DNA from: an uncultured Plesiomonas sp.
GTDB lineage: Bacteria; Pseudomonadota; Gammaproteobacteria; Enterobacterales; CAMTGL01
Direction: 5' to 3'
NCBI GenBank assembly: GCA_947071955.1
Contig: CAMTGL010000078.1
Location: 1 to 8,948 of the forward strand
Length of the DNA stretch: 8,948 nucleotides
The notes under the pieces are model-generated. The model was not told the DNA's origin. It saw only the letters and a program-made list of their open reading frames with translations, and did not search any database. The stretch's first letter is position 1; every line of letters starts with the position of its first letter. This document shows, piece by piece, positions 1 through 6,881 of this stretch. A program made the translations under genes and the position numbers.

Positions 1-1252
1 CATCAGCAATATGCTCTTCGCTGAACGTATCACTAAAACTCAGATCCAGCTTCGTGGTTTGTAAACGGTGCTTATGATCAAGACCTGGCACTTTATTGAG
101 GATCTGAATCTCAATACCCTCATCAGGCTGCAAGCGAATGGTCAGCTTATTCGGTGGAAGATCTTTATACGAATCGCTAAATAAGTTCAGTGGTGGATTC
201 TTGAAATACACCACAATTTCAGAACATTTTGCCGGTAAACGCTTACCCGTGCGTAGATAAAACGGCACACCAGCCCAACGCCAGTTATCAATATCTACGC
301 GAATAGAGACAAAAGACTCGGTCGCACTGCTCTTATTTGCGCCCTCTTCTTCCAGATAGCCGGGAACTTTTTGCCCTTGCACAAAGCCCGCCGTATACTG
401 GCCGCGTACCGTTTTTTCATTCACGTTGGTGTGATCGATACGGCGCAGAGCACGCAGAACTTTGACTTTTTCATCACGAATACGGTCAGATGTCAGATCA
501 ACAGGTGGCGACATCGCAATCATGGTTAAAATCTGCAACAGGTGGTTTTGCACCATATCACGCATCTGGCCCGCTTTATCAAAATAGCCCCAGCGCCCTT
601 CAATGCCCACCTCTTCAGCAATGGTGATCTGCACATGGTCAATTGTGCGGTTATCCCATTTAGAAGCAAAAATTGAGTTAGCAAAGCGCAATGCCAGCAA
701 ATTCAGAACGGTCTCTTTGCCCAAATAGTGGTCAATGCGGTAAACCTGAGACTCATCAAAAAACTCAGCCACACCATCATTAATAATTTGGGATGAAGCC
801 AAGCTAGTGCCAATCGGCTTTTCCATCACCACACGGTTAGGCTGGCGGTTTAATCCTACCGACGCCAAACCGCGGCAAATTGCCGGATAAGTCATTGGTG
901 GCATGGCAAAATAGTTCAGCATTACACGTTCTACACTGTCTTCCAGTGTAGCCAACTGCGCAAAGTCAGCCTCGTTATTCACATCCAAATTACAAAAACG
1001 CAGGCGCTGGCTTAATGTGCCCCACACCGCAGGATCAACCGCCTCTTTTTGGAAGGTCATCAGCGCGCTGTGAACAAAATCAACGTACTCTTCTTGTGTC
1101 CACTCTGCACGGCCAACGCCAATAATGCGTGAGTCTTGGTGCAACAGCCCTGCTTTCTCCAATTGATACAAAGAAGGCAGTAGTTTACGACGTGCCAGAT
1201 CCCCTTTCGTTCCGAACAGAACCAGATCACAGGCTTGTGCTTTTGATACCAT
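1..1252 (-). CDS. zwf: Glucose-6-phosphate 1-dehydrogenase, 3' end cut by window edge
   Basis: Cytoplasmic enzyme that oxidises glucose 6-phosphate to 6-phosphogluconolactone with NADP+, the entry step of the oxidative pentose-phosphate and Entner-Doudoroff pathways. The minus strand reads without a stop for 417 codons from ATG at 1252; the family is about 490 residues, so roughly the last 75 are outside the window. The N-terminal Rossmann motif GTKGDLA (residues 14-20) and the active-site signature RIDHYLGKE (172-180, with His175) are intact, and EKPIGTS (144-150) and the RWAGVPFYLRTGKRL block follow as expected. The start is supported by a GAGGA Shine-Dalgarno (1260-1264 on this strand) 7 nt upstream and by collinearity with E. 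coli Zwf. It is divergent from hexR, whose product represses zwf in several proteobacteria, so control through the shared intergenic region is likely. Identity is very secure. Confidence 0.97.
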   Translation of the reverse strand, partial: MVSKAQACDLVLFGTKGDLARRKLLPSLYQLEKAGLLHQDSRIIGVGRAEWTQEEYVDFVHSALMTFQKEAVDPAVWGTLSQRLRFCNLDVNNEADFAQLATLEDSVERVMLNYFAMPPMTYPAICRGLASVGLNRQPNRVVMEKPIGTSLASSQIINDGVAEFFDESQVYRIDHYLGKETVLNLLALRFANSIFASKWDNRTIDHVQITIAEEVGIEGRWGYFDKAGQMRDMVQNHLLQILTMIAMSPPVDLTSDRIRDEKVKVLRALRRIDHTNVNEKTVRGQYTAGFVQGQKVPGYLEEEGANKSSATESFVSIRVDIDNWRWAGVPFYLRTGKRLPAKCSEIVVYFKNPPLNLFSDSYKDLPPNKLTIRLQPDEGIEIQILNKVPGLDHKHRLQTTKLDLSFSDTFSEEHIAD

Positions 1253-1506
1253 TATGTCGTCCTCAAACCGGTTGTTGCCAGTGGCGTTATTTTTTTACTG
1301 TACCCTACCAAGCAACTTATTTTACGCAGGAAACGAATTCAAGGGAAATACGCTAATATCACGCGAATGAATACATGAATCATCTAGAAATACCCAGTCA
1401 GTTAGCCACTCATACAATCAACCCTATTTTTAGACCTCAATCATATTCTGACGAAATAATACGAACATTCATGCGCTGACTCGCTGTGAAGTGGCCGCCT
1501 CTGGTA

Positions 1507-1523
1507 GTATATTTCCAACATAC
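1507..1523. promoter_or_regulatory. Imperfect 17-bp palindrome, possible operator
   Basis: The sequence has the form GTAT-N-TT-NNN-AA-N-ATAC, with six of eight arm positions pairing. It lies 64 bp upstream of the hexR start codon and just upstream of a plausible hexR promoter. HexR or another regulator could bind here, but the match to published HexR operators is poor, so the binder is unknown. Confidence 0.3.
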
Positions 1524-1537
1524 TCTCCCTTTTTTTA

Positions 1538-1565
1538 TTGAGAGATACAGGGATTTTCGTAACAT
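1538..1565 (+). promoter_or_regulatory. Candidate sigma70 promoter for hexR
   Basis: TTGAGA (1538-1543) as -35 and TAACAT (1560-1565) as -10 are separated by 16 bp. Transcription would begin near 1572 and give a leader of about 16 nt before the hexR ATG. Each hexamer matches consensus only partly, and this was picked by eye. Confidence 0.33.
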
Positions 1566-1587
1566 TAAACCATGACGTGGTATTCGC

Positions 1588-2436
1588 ATGAACACACTGG
1601 ACAAAATCCAGAAAAGCCTAGAGCACTTTAGTAAATCAGAACGAAAAGTTGCTGAAGTCATTCTTGCCTCGCCGCAAACGGCAATCCACTCAAGCATTGC
1701 GACCTTAGCCAAAGTAGCTGATGTCAGTGAACCTACCGTAAACCGCTTTTGTCGCCGCTTAGATACCAAAGGTTTCCCTGACTTTAAACTGCACTTAGCT
1801 CAGAGCTTGGCCAACGGCACACCTTACGTAAACCGTAATGTGGAAGAGGATGATGCGGCTGAAGCCTATACCGCGAAAATATTCGAATCGACCATGGCCA
1901 GTCTGGAAGTCGCCAAAAATAGCTTAGACCCGAATGCGGTCAACCGTGCCGTTGATCTGCTCACGCAGGCCAAGAAAATTTCATTTTTTGGTCTGGGCTC
2001 ATCCGCTGCAGTGGCCCATGATGCCATGAACAAGTTTTTCCGCTTCAATGTGCCGGTTATCTGGTTTGATGACATCGTCATGCAACGCATGAGCTGCATG
2101 AACGTGGGTGAAAATGATGTGATTGTGCTGATATCACACACAGGCAGAACCAAAAGTCTGGTCGAAATAGCTCAGTTAGCCCGTGAAAATGAAGCCACCG
2201 TTATCGCTATTACCTCTGAAGGCTCACCGCTGGCCCGCGAAGCTTCACTGGCACTGACACTCGATGTACCCGAAGATACCGATGTCTACATGCCGATGGC
2301 CTCGCGCATTGCCCAACTGACCCTGATAGATGTCCTCGCTACCGGCTTTACGTTACGCCGAGGCGCTAAATTCCGTGATAATCTCAAACGGGTAAAAGAG
2401 GCCCTGCGTGACTCGCGCTTTGAAAAAGGGGCATAA
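1588..2436 (+). CDS. hexR: HexR, RpiR-family transcriptional regulator of central carbon metabolism
   Basis: DNA-binding regulator of glucose catabolism genes such as zwf, edd-eda, pyk and gap genes. In studied species it responds to 2-keto-3-deoxy-6-phosphogluconate (KDPG). The 282-residue protein has an N-terminal RpiR helix-turn-helix (about residues 1-77; recognition region around SEPTVNRFCRR, 47-57) and a sugar-isomerase SIS domain (about 128-255). The SIS phosphosugar-binding motifs GLGSSA (135-140) and SHTGRT (183-188) are intact. Long stretches match E. coli HexR almost exactly, and the C-terminus is a few residues shorter. ATG 1588 is chosen because MNTLDKIQ aligns with E. coli MNMLEKIQ; only a weak GTGG-like ribosome site precedes it. 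Its position between divergent zwf and co-oriented pykA is the conserved context and suggests both neighbours are targets. Confidence 0.97.
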   Translation: MNTLDKIQKSLEHFSKSERKVAEVILASPQTAIHSSIATLAKVADVSEPTVNRFCRRLDTKGFPDFKLHLAQSLANGTPYVNRNVEEDDAAEAYTAKIFESTMASLEVAKNSLDPNAVNRAVDLLTQAKKISFFGLGSSAAVAHDAMNKFFRFNVPVIWFDDIVMQRMSCMNVGENDVIVLISHTGRTKSLVEIAQLARENEATVIAITSEGSPLAREASLALTLDVPEDTDVYMPMASRIAQLTLIDVLATGFTLRRGAKFRDNLKRVKEALRDSRFEKGA

Positions 2437-2483
2437 GCCTGATATAACTAAAGTCCGCTGAATGATTATTCATAAAAAATGCC

Positions 2484-2542
2484 ATTATCGCACACAAATA
2501 GCATGAAACAACTAATGCAGGTCTCATCGAAAGTGCGATAAT
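2484..2542. repeat. Perfect 10-bp inverted repeat in the pykA leader
   Basis: ATTATCGCAC (2484-2493) and GTGCGATAAT (2533-2542) are exact reverse complements separated by 39 bp. The right arm overlaps a candidate extended -10 element for pykA, so the pair could be a two-site operator or a looped structure. A 10-bp match within 100 bp is not rare enough to exclude chance across a window of this size. Confidence 0.4.
2534..2542 (+). promoter_or_regulatory. Candidate extended -10 element for pykA
   Basis: TGC-GATAAT fits the extended -10 form TGN-TATAAT with one mismatch in the hexamer. The hexamer 17 bp upstream (AATGCA, 2514-2519) is a poor -35, as tolerated by extended -10 promoters. Transcription would start about 145 bp before the pykA start codon. 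A weaker alternative lies nearer the gene (TTGCAT at 2608-2613 with TATCAC at 2632-2637). Confidence 0.28.
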
Positions 2543-2646
2543 AGACAGACTATTTTGTACAAGATTACCGCACAGTCGCGCCCTGACAATAGGGTAACGC
2601 TGCGCGTTTGCATCATTGCATTTCTGTTCACTATCACGATGCACTT

Positions 2647-2660
2647 TGCCGCATTCGGCA
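2647..2660 (+). other. Small hairpin in the pykA 5' leader
   Basis: TGCCG-CATT-CGGCA forms a perfect 5-bp stem with a 4-nt loop, 22 nt before the Shine-Dalgarno of pykA. It is short and could be chance. If transcribed it would sit in the untranslated leader. No T-run follows, so it is not a terminator. Confidence 0.25.
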
Positions 2661-2682
2661 CACCGTATAGCGACTATTTAAC

Positions 2683-2686
2683 GGAG
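2683..2686 (+). promoter_or_regulatory. Ribosome binding site that fixes the pykA start
   Basis: GGAG lies 6 nt before ATG 2693. The reading frame is open for 46 codons upstream, back to a TTG at 2555. The Shine-Dalgarno and the exact match of MSRRLRRTKIVTTLGPATDR to the E. coli PykA N-terminus show that ATG 2693 is the real start. Confidence 0.85.
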
Positions 2687-2692
2687 TTATCC

Positions 2693-4135
2693 ATGTCCAG
2701 AAGGCTCAGAAGAACCAAAATCGTTACCACACTCGGCCCCGCAACTGACCGCGACAATAATCTTGAAAAAATCATTGCCGCCGGTGCTAACGTTGTTCGT
2801 CTAAACTTCTCTCACGGCACTGCAGAAGACCACCTTGCGCGTGCAAATAAAGTACGTGAACTGGCGGCTAAACTGGGTAAACATGTTGCGATTTTAGGCG
2901 ATCTCCAAGGCCCTAAAATTCGTGTATCTACATTTAAAGAGGGAAAAATATTCTTAAATGTAGGCGATAAGTTCCTGTTAGATGCCGAATTGCCAAAAGG
3001 TGAAGGCGATAAAGAACAAGTCGGTATTGACTACAAAGGTCTTCCAAATGATGTTGTTCCGGGCGATATTCTGCTACTCGATGATGGCCGCGTACAACTG
3101 AAAGTGCTGGAAGTTCAAGGGCTAAAAGTGTTCACCGAAGTTACTGTTGGTGGCCCGCTGTCGAACAATAAAGGCATCAACAAACTGGGTGGCGGTCTGT
3201 CTGCAGAAGCGCTTACCGAGAAAGATAAAGCCGACATCATTACTGCAGCCAAAATCAATGTGGATTTTCTGGCCGTCTCTTTCCCACGTACAGGGGAAGA
3301 TCTGAACTATGCGCGCCGTTTGGCTCGTGATGCCGGTTGTTATGCCAAAATTGTAGCTAAAGTCGAACGTGCCGAAGCGGTTGCTACTGATGAAGCGATG
3401 GATGATGTGATCCTTGCCTCTGATGTGGTTATGGTTGCCCGTGGTGATTTGGGTGTTGAGATTGGCGATCCAGAACTAGTTGGCGTACAGAAAAAACTGA
3501 TCCGCCGCGCACGCAGCCTGAATCGTTCAGTGATCACCGCAACCCAGATGATGGAATCGATGATCACCAACCCGATGCCAACCCGTGCAGAGGTAATGGA
3601 CGTTGCTAACGCCGTACTTGATGGCACCGATGCGGTCATGCTGTCAGCCGAAACAGCCGCAGGCCAGTATCCAGCGGAAACTGTCGCAGCAATGGCGCGC
3701 GTCTGCTTAGGTGCAGAGAAGATGCCAAGCATCAATGTATCTAACCACCGAATGGATCGCACCTTCGACAATGTTGAAGAGACCATTGCGATGTCAACCA
3801 TGTATGCAGCCAACCATCTACAAGGTGTGACAGCCATTATTGCCATGACTGAGTCTGGCCGTACTGCGCTGATGATGTCACGAATCAGTTCTGGTAAGCC
3901 AATTTTTGCTATGTCTCGCCATGAAACAACCCTGAATCTGGCAGCACTGTACCGTGGTGTTACACCGGTATTTTTTGATACCCATACCTCAGGCCACGAC
4001 GCAGCACAAGAAGCCGTCTCTATCCTAAAAGATAAGGGCTTTTTGATGGCAGGTGATCTGGTTATGGTCACTCAGGGTGATGATATGGGCGCCATTGGCA
4101 GCACGAATACCTGTCGTATTTTGCGTGTTGAATAA
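2693..4135 (+). CDS. pykA: Pyruvate kinase, PykA type (isozyme II)
   Basis: Cytoplasmic enzyme that transfers phosphate from phosphoenolpyruvate to ADP, giving pyruvate and ATP, the last step of glycolysis. The 480-residue length equals E. coli PykA, and the sequence is closely similar throughout. Active-site features are present: Arg36 and Asn38 in VVRLNFSHG, Asp70 in GDLQGPKIR, catalytic Lys223 and metal ligand Glu225 in KVER, Asp252 in ARGDLGVEI, and Thr284 in ATQMMESM. Lys75 in GPKIR replaces the Glu of potassium-dependent enzymes (Glu117 in rabbit muscle), a change linked in the family to K+-independent activity. PykA-type enzymes are typically activated by AMP and sugar monophosphates rather than fructose 1,6-bisphosphate. 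The gene follows hexR after a 256-bp leader with its own candidate promoter and ends at a strong terminator. HexR control is plausible from other species, but no clean operator is visible. Confidence 0.98.
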   Translation: MSRRLRRTKIVTTLGPATDRDNNLEKIIAAGANVVRLNFSHGTAEDHLARANKVRELAAKLGKHVAILGDLQGPKIRVSTFKEGKIFLNVGDKFLLDAELPKGEGDKEQVGIDYKGLPNDVVPGDILLLDDGRVQLKVLEVQGLKVFTEVTVGGPLSNNKGINKLGGGLSAEALTEKDKADIITAAKINVDFLAVSFPRTGEDLNYARRLARDAGCYAKIVAKVERAEAVATDEAMDDVILASDVVMVARGDLGVEIGDPELVGVQKKLIRRARSLNRSVITATQMMESMITNPMPTRAEVMDVANAVLDGTDAVMLSAETAAGQYPAETVAAMARVCLGAEKMPSINVSNHRMDRTFDNVEETIAMSTMYAANHLQGVTAIIAMTESGRTALMMSRISSGKPIFAMSRHETTLNLAALYRGVTPVFFDTHTSGHDAAQEAVSILKDKGFLMAGDLVMVTQGDDMGAIGSTNTCRILRVE

Positions 4136-4164
4136 CACTAAAAAATACAACCGGTTTATCTGAC

Positions 4165-4194
4165 AAAAAGCCACGAAGATATCGTGGCTTTTTT
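4165..4194. terminator. Bidirectional Rho-independent terminator between pykA and the deacetylase gene
   Basis: GCCACGA (4170-4176) pairs perfectly with TCGTGGC (4182-4188) around a 5-nt loop. The stem is flanked by AAAAA (4165-4169) on the left and TTTTTT (4189-4194) on the right, so each strand reads as a stem followed by a U-tract. It lies 29 bp after the pykA stop and 22 bp past the stop of the convergent deacetylase gene, and can serve both. Confidence 0.92.
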
Positions 4195-4216
4195 ATTGCA
4201 CGCTATATTAGAATCA

Positions 4217-5512
4217 TTAATTGCGAATTTTATCAGCAAAAACCTGCACAGGATCGGTTCGGAAAACATACAACCGCTTTAGGGTATAGGGGTTATCATT
4301 GGGTTTAACTTTTCCTTGCTCTGTCGTTACCGCTAACCGATAACCGGCCTCTTCAGCCGCTTTAATGGCCAATTTATTATAACCACCAAAAGGATATGAT
4401 AAATAATCCACATGATAATTATATTTAGCCAAGACTTTCTTTGAGCGTACAAAATCACGATAAATATTATGGTATGACTTTGACAATAATATTGGATGTT
4501 TTGATGCTGCACGTTTATGCATGAAATGGGTATGTGACTCTATTTCAAATACATCCTGCATCGCATCAATCTCCTGAAAACTCAAAAATTGTAGCGAATT
4601 GGCATCCCACGGTTGAGGGAAATATTTAATGCGTGATGAAATAATAAAGGCCACCGCATTAAATTTATAATTTTTTAAAATCGGATAGGCATATTTATAG
4701 ACTGACTTTAATCCATCATCAAATGTTAACACGACCACTCTAGCAGGTAAATTATTCTGACCTTTGATATATCCATCAAGCGCTTCCATACTGATAGTCT
4801 GGTAGCCAGCCTGTTTTAAATAGGCCATTTGATTACTAAATGCGACATCTGAAGTGGTTGTTGAGGTGTGACGAAAAAGTTTATTCTCTTGATTATTGAG
4901 AATATGGTGAAAAGTCAGCACGGCAATACCACTATCACGCTCAACATCGGTTACCTTTATATATTTCACTTGTCCAGCAACATTAATTACATACCATGCG
5001 ATATTATTACTATCTTCTATTTTATCCACAAAAGGATAACGCAAATTCTCATTTAAATAGGCAAAAACCGTAGGTTTATACGATATTTCATTATATATCG
5101 GCACAACAGATTTAGTGATGATATTATCATACGCTTGATGCTGCTCTTGTTTTTCTTGCAGCAACATAGTGTCTAATAAGTTATCAATCTTATCTTTCTT
5201 TATTACGTTTAAATCTGCCTGTCGAATAGTCGCAGAAGCATTACCAAAACTGATATGATAACCACTGTTGTCAACGGCATTAATATCAATATCCTGCCCT
5301 TTATTTAAGGTCAGCACCGGAATTTCATATCCCGCTATCTGCGCGTAAACTGGCGTTTCTCCCTCAGTAACTGCCTTTGTATGTAACTTTACAGAAGTAC
5401 TAACCTGTGCACCAGAAACTGAAATATCAGCGTGCTCCGCAGCAGAAACTGAAGAGCACATAATGAAAAGTACAAAAGCAAGAAGCCACCTTGAAAAGTG
5501 CTGCGTCATCAT
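4217..5512 (-). CDS. Exported polysaccharide deacetylase with two SH3-like domains and a NodB domain
   Basis: Predicted periplasmic or surface carbohydrate esterase family 4 enzyme that removes N- or O-acetyl groups from a polysaccharide; the substrate is unknown. Of 431 residues, 1-24 look like a Sec signal peptide (hydrophobic core, SVSA/AE cleavage; Cys19 is not in a proper lipobox). Residues about 30-105 and 138-190 look like small beta-rich SH3-like domains, joined by a charged, Gln-rich probable helix. The NodB domain (about 195-420) has TFDDG (263-267, Asp265/Asp266), the zinc-binding SHTHFMH segment (326-332, His327 and His332 predicted ligands) and SYPFGGYN (372-379); FHHIL and DNPYTLKRL resemble the PgaB/IcaB branch. 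All predicted catalytic residues are present. Start: two adjacent ATGs (5512, 5509) without a good Shine-Dalgarno. It lies 110 bp after lpxM on the same strand. It is strikingly AT-rich (17/60 GC at 4381-4440, against 36/60 at 3601-3660 in pykA), suggesting acquisition. E. coli YadE is a possible relative. Confidence 0.88.
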   Translation of the reverse strand: MMTQHFSRWLLAFVLFIMCSSVSAAEHADISVSGAQVSTSVKLHTKAVTEGETPVYAQIAGYEIPVLTLNKGQDIDINAVDNSGYHISFGNASATIRQADLNVIKKDKIDNLLDTMLLQEKQEQHQAYDNIITKSVVPIYNEISYKPTVFAYLNENLRYPFVDKIEDSNNIAWYVINVAGQVKYIKVTDVERDSGIAVLTFHHILNNQENKLFRHTSTTTSDVAFSNQMAYLKQAGYQTISMEALDGYIKGQNNLPARVVVLTFDDGLKSVYKYAYPILKNYKFNAVAFIISSRIKYFPQPWDANSLQFLSFQEIDAMQDVFEIESHTHFMHKRAASKHPILLSKSYHNIYRDFVRSKKVLAKYNYHVDYLSYPFGGYNKLAIKAAEEAGYRLAVTTEQGKVKPNDNPYTLKRLYVFRTDPVQVFADKIRN

Positions 5513-5560
5513 AAATACATCGTAATAAACATAATGGTGAATTCAAACACCCGTAAGGTG

Positions 5561-5585
5561 AAAGCCGCTTTTAATTTACGGCTTT
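5561..5585 (-). terminator. Hairpin between lpxM and the deacetylase gene, weak terminator or attenuator
   Basis: AAAGCCG (5561-5567) pairs with CGGCTTT (5579-5585) around an 11-nt loop. Read on the minus strand it follows the lpxM stop by 37 bp but has only three U residues after the GC part of the stem, so termination may be partial. It could reduce read-through from lpxM into the deacetylase gene or work on the opposite strand. Confidence 0.45.
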
Positions 5586-5622
5586 ATAGGTGACCTTAAC
5601 GGATAAACGGCTGTTGTTCAGA

Positions 5623-6582
5623 TTACAACCCTTCGTCTTCATATGGGCTTCGATCGCCCTCTTTACGGGTTTTCAGTAACTTCAATAGCCAAATATACTG
5701 TTCTGGATTAGGCGTGACTAACTGCTCAATCTCTTCATTCATGCGCCGTGCCGCCGTAACATCATCAGCCTCTTGCAAATCATCCATTGCAGGGCGAATG
5801 TGCATTTCAAATACGCCATCTTTGCTGTTATAGACCGGCAATAATGGGATCACTGCAGCATTACAGACTTTCATCATTTTACTCAGCCCCGGCAACGTTG
5901 CTTTGTAAGTGCTGAAAAAATCAACAAATTCACTTTTTTCTGCACCATGATCCTGATCGGGCAAATAATAGCCACAATACCCTTGGCGCACTGAGCTTAA
6001 AAACGCTTTAATGCCATCTTGTCGGGTATGTAAACGCCCACCAAAACGCAACCGAACGCTGTTCCAGATCCAATCAACCAGCGCATTACGGTGCGGATTA
6101 AACATCGCCGCAATCGGCATGCCTTTCGAAGCCATGATAATGCCGGGAAAATCAATCGCCCAGGCATGTGGCACCATGAAAATAATATTCCGGCCACTCG
6201 CTTTTACCGCATCAACATGCTCAAAACCGATAAAACGGGTGCGTAAATCAAGGAAATATTTACTACGAATCGCCAGCTCTGCCATCGCCAGCATAACCTG
6301 CGCAGCGGTAGCAAACGTATCATCAACCAAGGTATCGCGCTCTGCATCCGACAAGTGAGGAAAACAGTACTGCAAGTTAATCTCGGTTCTGCGGCGCTGC
6401 TTTTTCGCTTTATGCCCAGCAAAACGACCAATACGGCCGGCCAAGTTATCACGCAGTTTGTGCGGCAAAAATGCCAACAGAGCCACTATCAGTAAGCCAC
6501 ACCACACTAGCCAATAGCGTGGATGCAGCATCGATAAAGTAAACTTTGGTACATGCCCTGCGGCTTTTTTTTCACGAGTCAT
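5623..6582 (-). CDS. lpxM: Lipid A late acyltransferase LpxM (MsbB)
   Basis: Inner-membrane enzyme that adds the final secondary acyl chain (myristate in E. coli) to Kdo2-lipid A, using acyl-ACP. The 319-residue protein compares with 323 in E. coli and has one N-terminal membrane segment (about 24-41), then the LPLAT fold. The catalytic HX4D motif is VPHAWAID with His139 and Asp144. Diagnostic LpxM blocks follow: RRFGGRLH-like LRFGGRLHTR (178-187), GYYLPDQDHG (204-213), EFVDFFSTYKATLPG (218-232) and ARRMNEE (278-284). The frame is open to a TTG at 6663, but ATG 6582 is chosen: the distance to HPRYW equals that in E. coli, and a candidate promoter lies between the two. Unlike in E. coli, no mepM or znu genes lie beside it. 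It diverges from the META lipoprotein gene and precedes the deacetylase gene on the same strand. Confidence 0.95.
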   Translation of the reverse strand: MTREKKAAGHVPKFTLSMLHPRYWLVWCGLLIVALLAFLPHKLRDNLAGRIGRFAGHKAKKQRRRTEINLQYCFPHLSDAERDTLVDDTFATAAQVMLAMAELAIRSKYFLDLRTRFIGFEHVDAVKASGRNIIFMVPHAWAIDFPGIIMASKGMPIAAMFNPHRNALVDWIWNSVRLRFGGRLHTRQDGIKAFLSSVRQGYCGYYLPDQDHGAEKSEFVDFFSTYKATLPGLSKMMKVCNAAVIPLLPVYNSKDGVFEMHIRPAMDDLQEADDVTAARRMNEEIEQLVTPNPEQYIWLLKLLKTRKEGDRSPYEDEGL

Positions 6583-6612
6583 GCGAATTCCGGCATCAAT
6601 AAAAACCGATCT

Positions 6613-6640
6613 ATAATAGGGATGATCTGTAATTTTGCAA
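6613..6640 (-). promoter_or_regulatory. Candidate sigma70 promoter for lpxM
   Basis: On the minus strand TTGCAA (6640-6635) and TATTAT (6618-6613) are separated by 16 bp. The -10 matches consensus at five of six positions. Transcription would begin near 6606, about 23 nt before ATG 6582, which also argues against the TTG start at 6663. Confidence 0.5.
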
Positions 6641-6691
6641 TTGCTGCGTTGATAAACGCACAAAAAACAGACTAAGCATCTACCATAGACT

Positions 6692-6740
6692 CAGCATTAT
6701 CTGTAAAAATAGCGCAATCGAACCTCAACAGATAATTCTG
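6692..6740. repeat. 13-bp inverted repeat (one mismatch) in the divergent region
   Basis: CAGCATTATCTGT (6692-6704) and ACAGATAATTCTG (6728-6740) are reverse complements except for one position (6695 against 6737), with a 23-nt spacer. The arm centres are 36 bp apart. The repeat sits upstream of both divergent genes, so it may be a paired operator. No T-run follows either arm, so a terminator is unlikely. Confidence 0.5.
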
Positions 6741-6881
6741 ATTATGCCAATAAAGGCTGAAATCTAACTGATTTATTGCTATTTTTAACTAAAATAACAC
6801 TTACTGTAATCACTAAAAAACCATAATGGTAGGAATAAACCCATACCATCTGTGTAAATTTCTTTGGGAGTGTCACCTGTT

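Larger units (their letters stand above)
1253..1587. promoter_or_regulatory. Divergent zwf/hexR control region
   Basis: This 335-bp stretch separates the divergently transcribed zwf and hexR and shows no convincing gene. It must hold both promoters. I did not find the TGTAAT-N-ATTACA type HexR operator reported for Shewanella and enterobacteria in clean form. The best dyad is an imperfect 17-bp palindrome at 1507-1523. A short ORF starting at 1129 runs from inside zwf into this region but is antisense and has no supported start. Confidence 0.6.
6583..6881. promoter_or_regulatory. Divergent lpxM/lipoprotein control region
   Basis: This 299-bp region separates the lpxM and META lipoprotein start codons. 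It holds a good candidate lpxM promoter (6613-6640), a 13-bp one-mismatch inverted repeat (6692-6740), and an AT-rich stretch upstream of the lipoprotein gene with a -10-like TAAAAT (6790-6795) but no good -35. I see no small gene in it. Confidence 0.6.

Noticed and set aside
1129..1356. 75-codon plus-strand frame overlapping the 5' end of zwf
   Set aside because: It is antisense to the conserved zwf N-terminus, with no ribosome site or recognisable protein features.
2459..2472. TGAATGATTATTCA dyad after hexR as a terminator or Cra site
   Set aside because: The stem is 5 bp of mostly AT and is followed by A residues rather than T on the coding strand, and the half-sites lack the TGAAAC core of Cra operators.
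2556..2569. TGTACAAGATTACC as a HexR operator for pykA
   Set aside because: Only the outer TGTA and ATTAC resemble the consensus, and the half-site spacing is one base short.
2555..2692. 46-codon in-frame N-terminal extension of pykA from TTG 2555
   Set aside because: ATG 2693 has a good Shine-Dalgarno and starts exactly where E. coli PykA starts; the extension has no family counterpart.
3340..4071. 243-codon open frame antisense to pykA
   Set aside because: It is a shadow of a strongly conserved gene with biased codon use; its translation is low-complexity in Ser, Ile and Ala and resembles no known family.
4868..5056. 62-codon plus-strand frame inside the deacetylase gene
   Set aside because: It is antisense to a complete NodB protein and is a by-product of AT-rich sequence.
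6583..6663. 27-residue N-terminal extension of LpxM from TTG 6663
   Set aside because: A candidate promoter lies inside it, and the ATG at 6582 gives the exact N-terminal spacing of E. coli LpxM.
6864..6881. Upstream TTG start for the META lipoprotein
   Set aside because: It overlaps the probable ribosome site and would add residues before an ideal lipoprotein signal that begins at ATG 6882.
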